The position numbers and the translations under genes are program-made. This document shows, piece by piece, positions 27,797-42,600 of a stretch of 64,000 nucleotides of DNA (its first letter is position 1; every line of letters starts with the position of its first letter). Source of the stretch: Macrobrachium rosenbergii (taxonomy: Eukaryota; Arthropoda; Malacostraca; Decapoda; Palaemonidae); the NCBI RefSeq assembly GCF_040412425.1, contig NC_089788.1, positions 62,652,720 through 62,716,719 on the forward strand. The letters are read 5' to 3'. Below the pieces are notes generated by a model that had not been told where the DNA came from, did not search any database, and was given only the letters and a program-made list of their open reading frames with translations.

Positions 27797-28109
27797 TTTT
27801 TAGAAAAGACGTCGAATGCATTAACATTAAAAATATTATAGAACTCAACTGTCACACTGGCAATCATACTCAATGAAGTGAGAGTCGTATCTCTCTCTCT
27901 CTCTCTCTCTCCCTCGGGGAAATCTCAGACAGGGCCTTATTTCGATGTCTGCAAAAGGAACAGACGAACGGGGAACTTGGGGAACTGGAAATTTGACGGA
28001 CTGTATTAGAGACCAACGTAGTTAATATTCTTCCTCGCAGTTTCATAAAGACTTCTGCTCCTGCTTCTCTCTCTCTCTCTCTCATATTGACGATTCCCTT
28101 TTCGCTGTT

Positions 28110-28830
28110 CCCGTCTTTCTGTCTGTTAGTTATACAGAAGTAGTAGCAGTATCAGAAAGAAATCTGTTACCTTCTTTCTGTTTTTTATTTAGACAAAAGT
28201 ATCAGAAAGTAACGGACAAAGTCTGTTACCTTCTTTTTTCTCTGGTACTTAGACAAAAGTAACGAAAAGTAATACAGAAAAGTGTGTTACCTTATGTCTG
28301 TTACTTGAAGTAGCAGAAGGTATATGACGGAAATCTGTAACCTTCTTTCTGTCAGTTACTTAAAAGTAACAAAATGTATCAGACAGGAGGTTGTAACTTT
28401 CTGTCAGTTACTTAGAAGCAACAGAAAGTAACAGACAAAAGTTTGATACTTCTGTCAGTTGCTAAAAACAATTTACAAAAAGTAATGAACAGAAGTCTGC
28501 TACTTTCTTTATGTCTGTTACTTTGACAGAAGTAACAAAAAGCAAAACAGAAATCTGCTACATTATTTTTGTTACGACAGAGTAACAGAAAGTAACAGAC
28601 AAAAGTCTGTTATTTTCTTTGTCTGTTACCTAGAAAGAAGTAAAAAGAAGTAACAGACTGAAATCTGTTACTTTCTTTCTGTCTGTTACCTAGACAGAAG
28701 TAAAAGAAAGTAAGGGACAGAAGTCTTACTTTCTTTCAGTTACTTAGAAGTAACAGAAAGTAATGGACTTAAATCTGTTACTTTCTTTCAGTTACCTAGG
28801 CACAAGTAACATAAAGCAACGGACTGAAGT
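28110..28830. repeat. Dyad-symmetric minisatellite, ~50-62-bp period
   Basis: About 12 degenerate units, each pairing an AAGTAACAGAAAGTAACAGA-type half with a TCTGTTACTTTCTTTCTGT-type half. Spacing between successive TCTGTTAC motifs is about 50-61 bp (28163, 28222, 28283, 28334 and on). No coding frame crosses it. Confidence 0.85.
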
Positions 28831-28901
28831 CTGTATTGAATTACCAACAAATAATATATCTCTGTTTTTCAATTATATTAATCCATCTATACACACACAC
28901 A

Positions 28902-31900
<2,999 letters not shown>

Positions 31901-32839
31901 GCAAATGTCAAGGAGAAAAACATAAAATATATATTTTATTTATTCCAGTAAAGGTAATAAAGCTTTTCTTTATAAAATCAAATCTTAAATGATTTAAGTT
32001 ATTTCACATATACTTGTTGCTCAGGAATAGAAGTAAAACATATTTAAGCAGCAAATGGATACAGTCAAAACATGAAACTCAAGTTTAAGAGACCTTTCCA
32101 AAAGCAATACACTGAAATTGACTATGCTGGGCATGCACATTATTAATAAACAGTTTAACAGATCAATGTAGATTGACCTTAAAACACTTAATATTCATAG
32201 CACTCACCTCACAGGTTCATTTTAAGGATTAGCTATCATACTGGAAAAACATTGTTTTCTATAAAAAAAAAAAGTTAAGTTTTATAAACATGATTTACTG
32301 TGCTTATTCAATACAATACCACTTGTGAAATGGAATTTTTTTCTACCCATATTCAGAGGAGCCAATGAAAGGTAATAGTTAATCCAGTGAGACTATTTTC
32401 AAGGAAAAACGCTGATTATAAAAGCACCTCAAATAAAGCTGTGTATACAAAGTATTCACAAGGTTAATGTTAATAAAACATGATTACTTGACCTGTGAAT
32501 TTCAAAAAGTATTAATGTGCCAGTACCACGCATGGATGTACTGCATAAAGCATGCCCCAAGGGAAGCTGTTGCATCACTGCTTTTCCATTTGCCCACTTC
32601 CTATTTGAGCTACTTCCACTCATTCCCACTCCGAATTTGCTCCTTGTTTAAAAACTAATCCTTTCTGCCAGACCTAAGAGTCATGGCAAGTGATAAGAAT
32701 CGTTTATATACATTAACTACTTGGGAGATAATTCACTTTTAGTGAAGAATTTTATGGCCATTAATCAACCTCCTGTGGCATTAAATACTTAGTAGCTTTA
32801 AACTTGACTCTAGCATGGAAATATTTGGAGTAAATTACT

Positions 32840-32845
32840 TTTATT
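32840..32845 (-). promoter_or_regulatory. Candidate poly(A) signal for the kinesin-8 gene
   Basis: AATAAA on the minus strand about 0.9 kb downstream of the stop codon. A second candidate is at 31935-31940. The true 3' end is not determinable here. Confidence 0.25.
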
Positions 32846-33389
32846 ACTAAGTATTTTGACCAGACCAATGAATTAAAATATTTAACTCTCAGGACTCTTT
32901 AGAGGTCAAAAAACAGACAGACAAGAGAAGTTCAATCACATACACAACACAGGAAAAGAAAAAATATACAAACATAACATTTAAAATATATAGGAGAAAA
33001 CAACGGCAAAAGAAAAGATAGAAGAGGGAAGGCAGCAAGTTAAACAAAAAGTTAAGAAAAAAAATCAGAGGACAAAATCACAAAAATGGAGGTTATAAAG
33101 TTTTAGCTTTCTTTTGCTGGGAAAACTGCTACACAACAGACAGCAAGGCTATTTCATGTTAAAAATATTGAAAATATACTGGAGCTATAACAGGATACTG
33201 GAAAGCTGATACCTTTTACAAAAGTCAACTAAAATTATCTTATCTATTTATGGCAATATGTGATAGCTATATACAAGACAATATATAAGAATATGTACAT
33301 TTCAACTATGTACACACCGCTAACCCTTGGTAATCGGTGGGACAATACAGTACAGCCAGAAGCTATAAAATCACTCAAGGTACTTAAAA

Positions 33390-33752
33390 CTAATCCTTTT
33401 GGAGCCATAATGACAGACGGCGAACAATTCCAGAAGAGGAGACCCAAGAACTACGATGAATACTCCATGGTTCAATACCAAATTCCACTGAAGTTTTGTT
33501 GGACTTCACCATCAAAACCATATTCTCTTTTTCCCTGGTGATAAAATTTTCCTGATCTGTCTCCAATTCCACTGCCTCCTTGTCAACCACACTGTCACAG
33601 GTTTTCTCTGAGATCAACAAAGATAAACCATGACCTTGTGCATCCACATCAGTGTTAATGATCTGCACAGTATTCATTGGTGGCTTTTGACAGACTTTCT
33701 CAATCCCATTATCCAAGACTTTGATGTCATGAAGACAAGATGACTGACAGCT
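33390..33752 (-). other. In-frame 120-codon open extension after the kinesin stop
   Basis: From the codon after TGA to TAG at 33390-33392 the kinesin frame is uninterrupted, with acidic, protein-like composition (DKEAVELETDQENFITREKE). It may be 3' UTR, a readthrough extension, an alternative last exon, or an older C-terminus cut off by a new stop. Confidence 0.4.
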
Positions 33753-33922
33753 TCAAGTTTTCTGTTGCTGTTTGAATGATGTGTGCTTAGCTAACGATGA
33801 AACCGTTTCTTTAAAAACCAAGGATTTATGATTTGGTGTGCTTCTTACGTTTGAAGGTGGTAGGTTTTCCTGATTCCTCATCTTCACAAAATTTGATGTT
33901 TTACTCAAAGCATTTCCCAGTA
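33753..33922 (-). CDS. KIF18A: Kinesin-8 exon l: last exon
   Basis: Acceptor TTTTCAG, then 56 residues starting [17 protein letters not shown] and ending FKQQQKT before TGA (33753-33755). It is in phase with exon k across a 6-kb intron, basic like exon k. The same frame stays open for 120 more codons past the TGA (see findings), so the true C-terminus is uncertain. Confidence 0.72.
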
Positions 33923-36900
33923 CTGAAAAATACAATTGTAAAAACTTACTTTGGTTGCAAACTACATATGAACTACAGTACTCAAAACATCTAGGCAAAT
34001 ATAAACAGAAGAGTAATGATGTATGAAAATTAACAAGGGAATATTTATTCTGCCAGCCTTACACAAAAAATATGCCAAGCTGTTTTTTTAGTAAGTTTTT
34101 GCGCACATCTGTTATTAATAAATTGCCTTATTTCCACAGAGAAAAAGCAGTCTCATGCTTATTGCATTTTTTCAAGATCCAGAGTAATACTACACATGCT
34201 CTATCCTGCCACTGGTACTATACCTCCACTTCATTGTGTGCTTGTATAAAGAAATAGCAGTGAGCTTAAGGGTTGAGAAGGAAACTCCCTTTATGATTTG
34301 CAAGCAAACAACTTATGCAAGTTTTTGTATAATAAAATTTCTGGTCAACCCATTACAGTTAAGATGCCTTATTCTGTATAAAACTCAACCTACAAGCACC
34401 ATTATCCTGTAACGAATGCATCCACTCCATCAGGACAGCTTCCTACCACCACTTGCACCTATGCTCATTCTGTTTTGCCCTATTAGGGATCAAGTAAGTG
34501 CAGGGATGGGAGATGGGAACAGTCCTCCTTGATTAATGGGTTTGTATGTAAACTAGTATTTTCAATTTTTCTTTTTCATCACAACCCCTTATTCATAAAA
34601 TGCATGAATCTTGATTAAGGAGGGAACATCAAAGAGATGCTCCCAAGACAATAACAATTCTAAGACCCAGGTGTCAGTCTCACTCTTAGTTCCATCTAAG
34701 GGGCAGCCTAACATCAAATTTTTAGGATCAAATTTTAGTTATTAAGAGTTTTCCACTGTTTTATGTTTAAATAAACATATCCTGAAGCATTAATGCTGAA
34801 AAAAATTTTTTTTTTCCTGGATAGGTTTATTGACAATTTTGTTCATCACTCGTATGGCACTATGAACCACAAATTGTAAAAAACCTGTAAAAAAAGTCTG
34901 TATGCCACTTTCTGTATAAGTTCAAGTGAGTTATAGACTCTTTTACGTGTAAATAAACACATATATAAGCGTTATTGCTAAAAAACAATGTTTAGATAGT
35001 TCATGGACAATTTTGTTCATCGCTTGTATGGCACTGTGAACAACAAATTGTAAGAAATGTTCATAGCGTTCGAGTCTCCGACAACCCAAGGAAGAATTAA
35101 GAGGAATTTATTTCTGGTGATAGATAATCATTTCTTATCATAATGTGGTTCGGATTCCACAATAAGCTGTAGGTCCCGTTGCTAGGTAACCAATTGGTTC
35201 TTAGCCACATAAAATAAATCTAATCCTTCAGGACAGCCATAGGAGAGCTGTTATCAGCCCAGTGGTCTGGTTAAACTAAGGTATACTTAACTTTTTTTTT
35301 TCGTATGATAATTTCTGGATAGTGCAAGTGAGTTATAGACTTGAAGCATTATTGCTGAAAAAAACAAAAGTTTAGATTGGTTCACAGACAATTTTGTTCA
35401 TTGCTTGTATGGCCCTGTGTGAACCACAAATTGTAAAAAGCATGTAAAAAGTGTCAAAAGTACTTGTACAAAAATACTTGCCACTAAAATATACCTTTCT
35501 CTCTAGTGTTAGTGTTAGAGAAAAGGAATTATAATGATATAGGGTCAACTCGCTCAAGATGTCTTGATTGTTTCAATATTCTTGAAAGTCCAAAACCTTT
35601 TTTCTTTTGCTGTTTCCCTAGAACTTACTTTTTTCAAAACTAAATGCTTACACCTCCAAGACAACTGAAGCAAATTCAATTAAACTTTTACAGCATGTAG
35701 TATAACTGTATATCTATAATTACATGAGATTTTTTTTAGTAACTTGACTTTGCATATGCTTTTTGAAAAATTAATTTTTTTCAGCTGCAAATTTATAAAC
35801 TTAGAGGTTGAATTTCTTTATCTGCCGACTTATTTTTATTCAGTATTAGTTGTATAAGTAGTAAAAATTTGAAGCAAATCCCTTCAATTATAAGGTAGCA
35901 ACTGGTACTTATTTTATAATGGGGCCTTATGGCATACGCACTCCCCTTAACCCTTAATGGATGGACATCATCATATGAGTATCTATAACAGGTTTTGAGC
36001 AATGGACAGGCTAACTCATATGAGTATTCATATTACGCACCATACGATTTGGACGAATTTTGCGGGAAAGATTCTTATAGCACTTCAATGGTCAATAAAT
36101 GACTTATGGCAACTGTCTAGCTTAGCACAGGACAGAGGGGGGATTAGTGTGCCTTGAGACTTGATAGGGGAATGTATTGCCACTCTCTATCCCATGACGT
36201 CTTTTAATCTATTTGCTCATAAATATACCCAGGGATTGCTGTTGGTTTTAGTTCTTATCTTTTATGACAGTATGGCAGCTATAATTGTAGTTTTGCAAAG
36301 AAAAGTAAAGAGAAACACTAGAAAAAACATGTATACCTCACAAAAAGTTACTGCATCTCTCCAGCTCAATACATCTCATAAATAATTTACAACAAATATA
36401 CTCAGAATTTGTTACCGATTTTAGTTTTTATCTGTTATGATGCTACGCGAGCTTTAATTCTCATTTTACGATATAAAAAATAAATTATTAGAAAAAACAT
36501 GTATAACTGGGTAAAATGAGCATATTTTTACAAGTGTCTTGCAAAACAGGCCCAACACAGGGCTGTAAATAGTCACTTTCACCTTCCTGTGGAAGGTAGG
36601 TATAATTTTTTACATTTTTTCTTTCACCATGTGCATTTGCATATCCTCCTCTTTCCATTGATTTTTTTTTTTCTTAAATTGGCAACCTAAAGTCTGCCTC
36701 ATCTGGGGGTGTTTAATATATATTTAGCCCATCCCTTAAGGGTTAACAAGGTTTTGGCTGAAGATAGGCATTCCAATGCCACAGCTCCCCAAGTCCCATT
36801 CATCTCAGCCGGGCCTTGAATAACTGTGGTTATGGCTCTTTTGTTATCCAGCTAAGTGTCAGCACTGATGTATCTATTCAGCAGCTCAAAGGAAGATGAA

Positions 36901-39555
36901 TGTCTGGACACTACCTTCAAAAGTTGCAACAGAGGAGAGAGCACTTGGATAATGACTGCCAGGGCTCAGAGATCATGTTCCCCAGCCATGGCATCAGCAC
37001 AAGAGCCTCTGATAGCTCTGGTCAAACTTTAGAAGCCGAGGTGGAAGTTTGGTTGTCTCATTTGACATCCCAGAAGTTGGAACAGCAGCACTCTGAATGA
37101 AGTTTGCCAAAAGATGAACCAAGGACAACAACTGCAACTGGTTCAACACAATTTTCCGGGGGACCTGAGAGAAGAGTGAAGTGATCCACTGAAAGCAGAT
37201 AGATGTCAAGTGCTGAATGGAAAAGTTTAGTTGTCATATCCAGCTGGGTCGGGATGTCTTGCCCTGAATAGAAAGACAGCAGTTGCCACAGAGTAGGAGC
37301 CAGGTTCTGTCTGTAGATGAAGGCAGGGGTCCCATATGTCTTATGGTATAAGGCACTTTACCAGATCCAGGACACGACACGATAGAGCCATATCCCAGAA
37401 CAGGATACCATACAATGAGATCCAATCCTTCATTGAGGTTGCCAGTGAAGCTTGGAGAACCCAAAGACTTTGAGGAATGGCACCTATATATGCTCTTCTG
37501 TATAAAAAGATACTACTGTCCAAGATGCTGGTTGCATCATGTGTTACATCTTGCCACCAGTCATTGAAGGCATAAGTTGCAACTGCTTCCAAGGAGACCA
37601 GAGAAAGTATGATGAAAACTACAAACACTTGCCAAGTTAAACAAATAACACAGGCTTTCATTATCACGTACTCATGACTACCAACCATACACTGATACAG
37701 CATAAAAAATGAAGTCCTGAGATCACTCAAAAGGGTCAAACTACTGAAACAGACAGAACAAAAATTAAAAAACAAATTTCAAACAAAGGCTATATAACAA
37801 AAAAAGGATGACTAGAAGCAGGTTAATCAAGAAAGCTAAAAAACTAAGGACTTAGAAATGAAACTAAAAATAAAACAAAACTGACATAGGAAGACAATCC
37901 TGGGAAAATGTACTGACTTTACAAGTCCAAAGAAAGTGGAATGACAGCATGCAGTGAGCTTTCTCTATCATGAATAATGAGTCCTACAAGACTGGGATTG
38001 TGTCACACAAATAAGGAAATAAAGAATCAATGTGGTTGAGATAAAACAAACTTTTACTACTATTTGCCTAAAAATTAGAATTAAATATCATACAGAAAAA
38101 AATGGATCAAAACAACTAATTTTCATTTGCAATTCTTACAACAAATCATCTACCCAATCAAAGTATATACATATAAAAAAAAACACTACAAGGATATATT
38201 TACTTAATAGTAACTAGTTAAAAAACCAACTCCCCTAATTCATGCACAACATAGCCTTAAACTAACTTCCTATGAAAAATACAAAAATTCTAAAGTATTA
38301 TGTATTTTTCCTAACATATGACGCTATCCTGTCATAACAGAGTACTGTACTTGTGCTTAGTGTGCTTCAGCTATACGGATAGGCCTGCAGTTGCCAGTGA
38401 CCCGAGTTGACCTTACCTTTCCACTGTGTACACCAGCCCATCTGCAGCTGCACTATACTCCATAGATGGAGAGAGATCGGGACTGCATGGGGTGGTATGA
38501 GGGTAAAACTATATACATATGGAAGCATAGGTTTATATGTTAGAAAAAATAAATTATTTTAGAATTTGCTTTCACTTGGAGGTGGGAGACCAATCTCTTG
38601 TAAGAGCGTTAGCTGGGTGTGCCCCTACTGAGCTTCTGGTCACCATTTTGCAGGACGTGCCATCTAAGTGCTCGCCAATCCCAGGTGATGATGCTGAGGT
38701 CCACCTCCTCCCTGAGTGAAGCTCCCCAAGGGCTCGATGCTTCTGTATCATCTGTTGGGGTACTACTACTACTGGACCCGAAGTGAAGGAGTCCATGGAC
38801 TTGTGTACCAGGTCCTTGAGATTGAAGGAAGTGATGGCTGATTGTCTCTTCCAGATTCCCGCTCTCAGAACTGAGAGGACTGAGTGGTCCTATCCCCTGA
38901 TATCATGTGCCTTTATTCTGCTTGGGGGAGGGTCGCCATCTGGCCTGGTTTGGTGTGCCCTGATGATTACTTACCTCAGCCAGGTGGTATTTTTTGAGGT
39001 TTCCCTTGTCTCATGGCCCATACTGATGAGTCTCCTATAGGCTGGCCTCTGGGAGGTGTATGCATGAGATAGATTCTCAAGGACCTAACCAGGCACAGTA
39101 GCATTTCATCTTTCCGAGATTACGATACTTTTCAAATATATTCATCAGAAATTATTTCCCAGTTTACGACACACATTCCAGGGTTACAACACTTCTTACG
39201 CCGATCCAACGGAAGAAATATGGCTTCAAAATGGCAGAATAATCAAAATTTGGAATTTTCTTTGTGAAAAACTCAACAAAAATGCAGTTTACATCGTTTT
39301 CAATACAACCAGAGCATTAAAATAAGGGTTTCTTAGGATTTTCGATGATTTTTTGGTTTACGACGCGGCATAAAAACTGGAACCCCCATCGTGAACCGGG
39401 GACTGCCTGTACTTGGATTTCAAGATTTTCATTGTCAAAAATGCTGATTCATACAGGTATGTCAAACCAAAGCACAAATGTAGTCTTTGATATACTTCTT
39501 TCAGTAGTGGAAATTGCTTTGGATTTACTAATGTCCAGAATTCTTGATGTTCTGC

Positions 39556-39621
<66 letters not shown>

Positions 39622-42600
39622 AACACACACACACACACTACACTATGCTAATGTTGAAGGGAAAAACCCTCATACCACAACCTGATGCTAGACACATGGA
39701 GGGCATGCACACCCTACAGACAAAGACAAAGAACAGTGAAAATGAGATTGACTCAGTGAGCATGCAAAAATTGATGTGGCTACAATCACAATAGAAGGGT
39801 AAGGCCTTCCAACTCAAGTCACCAGTGACCATAGGCCCATCCATCAGTATTTTGTTTTTTTGTAATGATACAGTGACAGCTGAAGCGTGCTAAGCACGAG
39901 CACCACGTATATGAAAGCATAGGTTCATATCTATCGGAACATATTGTTGGTGGATCTCAATACCTCAAACTACAAGTAAAGAACTGGCCTTACCATTATA
40001 TTTCCTCTTAAAAACAGGAGACTCTTGAATCTGTTTCCCACTGCTATTGAGCTTGCCATGGAGAGCTGACGTGCTCAGGCTTCTCCTCAAACCGCTACTT
40101 CGGGGAGTCTTGGGTGTCTTACTTGTAGACAAGAAACCCTTCGTTATATGAGGTGTAGTGACCTTTAATGTCTTGTGTGAAATCACACCAGTTTTGGAAT
40201 TAATTTTTTTGGTCTGAAATGAAAATGTCAAGTAAACAAGATAGGGTGGCAGAGATCTGTTAACACTCCAATGTAATATTTGCTTTATGAAATATCAAAT
40301 ACAATACTCATAACTTTTAGAAGTGTTATGCAACACTATTCAAAAAAACACCTCTGAATAATTCCAAAAGTGGACACTGACTAAACTGTTAATGTCAACA
40401 TTGCTGACCCTTGGTTAACCACTCACGGTTGCTCTTCATACCTCCAAGGTATTAACAGACTTTGGTATGATGCCCAATCAGGTAAAACCCTATGCTTTAT
40501 TACTGCTACTGTTTCACAATGTTGACTTTTCTTTGAATGTTTTATATCTTTACTTGACAGCCCACCATCCACTCTTTGATTATATGTTAGTTTTATAAGT
40601 TAATTGTCATGATTTTATTTTTATTTTCTGCATTAGTGAAAAGGTATGGGCATTACAAAATGTATAAAAAGCACGTTTAATTTTATAAAATGTTTTTACA
40701 GCAAAGCATTCTTTAAGTTTAAAAAGTATCTGTTCTTGTTCTTGTTGTGACGTCATAGGTCGGAAATGGCGGGAGGGAATAAAAATGTAAACAAACGCGG
40801 GCAGGAGTGTGTTGAACTTGGAACAGAGTGTAGTGCGGTATAATTCTCTGATGGTTAGGTCGGTAATTTTGGTTTGTAAGTCTAGTTTATGGTTTTTGTT
40901 GTCGTAATCTAGAATGCATAATAAAAGAAGAACAATGTGAGCAGGTGGGTGGATTGCATAATTGAAACGTTTTTTGGACGGGTTAGGCTAGGAAAATTTT
41001 CACTCTTGTCCTTGTTTCTATAATAATTTTGTTCAAGTTCAGTCTACCTCTCCTATGTATGGCTTTCTAGATAATTCAGCTCCCCAGTTAATTCCTCACC
41101 TCTCATCCCTATCATCCACAAATTTGTCTTCTCGATCATGCAATTCTCAAAATTTTTATGAACAGAAAAATCCTGGTCTTTTTAGCAAAATACAGCACTA
41201 TTACTTTAATAATACAAACAAACTGGGGTACTAGAGGTGCAAAGGACACTGGGAGGGCAATGACCCTGCAGTAACAATAAAACAAGGGCATGAGCACACG
41301 AGACACACACACACACAATCTTAGCGAAAATGGGATAAACGCAGTGACATTAGCGTAGGTATGGCCGAGAACAAAATGGAAGACTAAGGCTGGCTCAGGT
41401 CACAAAGTTACTCACAGGCCTACTCGATAGGATTTTGCTTTTCTAGTTAGGTTAGTGACACCCAAAGCCATTTACACTTATGGAACACATCAATGGTATA
41501 AGGCCTCAATATAACAATGTAACATGAATTAAAATTCTGAGCTTATGACAAAAGGGATTTGCTTCAAATTTCAACACAATGTCATTCAACTAATGGCTAA
41601 TCTATATTAGGCAGGAAACCCAAAAATAAGAGCAAGTTCCTGTTATTTACAATTTTTTCTTTTTTACATTTTAAAATTTACTATTAAAAGTTACCCTCCA
41701 AACACTGTTTCCTTGTACTTCAGCAGATATATCATGTAATCAAAGTTTACTGAATTTCATCCATACATCTATGAAACAAAAAATTTCTTCATTAACATGC
41801 TTTCAGAGAACACCAAAGGAATAAAAATCATACATGTATTCCAACATTATTTTAAACAAAGTTGATTTTTTGTAATTCTTCACATTAGGAACTTTTGAAA
41901 ATTTCACAATGAGCAAATATAAAACTTCCTCAATCATTTGGAGAGAAAAAACAAAACCAGTCATTTGTCTAAATTTACATACAGTATATATATTTGACAA
42001 TTTGTGTAATTATAACTGATTATAATGTCTATTTGTTAGTAATTTTTCCTACTGAATTCTTCATTTATGTATAATGAAATAAGATTTTATGATGATGGCT
42101 ATGCCTTGATCAAGTTCCTTGTTTTCTATTTTCTAATTACAGTTGCCTCAAAGAAAATTCTTCAGTTAAGTGAGTAACTAGAATGAAATCTTGGATGAGA
42201 TTTCATGATCTGTCAAGTCCTTTGATGCTGAACAGGGACCAGATTGTTGATGGGGGTCAAGGAATAAGCTCACAAAATGGTATAGTATATATACCTACTT
42301 AAGAATTTTATCCAAGCTATAATACTTTTGACTTTGTTTATTTACATATTCAACTGTTGAAGCCTATTAAATTTATATTTATATGCTTTATGAGGTTTTC
42401 TGCATATTCTTTAAAAGTTTGTAAGAATGAAGGCTTAACTTTTAGCCTAGTTAATGATTAGTGGTGGTGTGGTAAGGTTACAACTGCAAACTTTCATTTG
42501 TGGCTTACATGATTAACTTAAATATTCCTGCTGCTATCCTTTATACCAGTAGTCAGCATTATAACAGACAAGCACATTGTAAATACAGTACATGTACTTT

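Larger units (their letters stand above)
38300..39950 (-). mobile_element. DIRS-like retrotransposon copy 2, internally deleted, ITRs kept
   Basis: The left end (GTATTTTTCCTAACATATG, then GTGCTTAGTGTGCTTCAG) is an inverted match of the right end (reverse of 39870-39945, with GTGCTTAGCACGCTTCAG). 38560-39000 matches the 3' part of copy 1 (53440-54210), and 39640-39945 matches its opposite end (57410-57700). The RT/RNase H/recombinase core is gone. The copy carries its own insertions: a TA-flanked MITE ending at 39409 and a (GA)n array. Confidence 0.7.

Noticed and set aside
27619..27873. Frames with SLSLSL or RERERE tracts (also at 18.0-18.4, 39.4, 47.6 and 56.6 kb)
   Set aside because: Products of (GA)n/(TC)n microsatellites.
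28110..28830. CRISPR-like array
   Set aside because: The units are degenerate, contiguous and dyad-symmetric with no unique spacers, and the genome is eukaryotic.
35063..35110. Functional tRNA gene at the GTTCGAGTCTC B-box-like motif
   Set aside because: No A box and no cloverleaf; the sequence continues as a SINE body.
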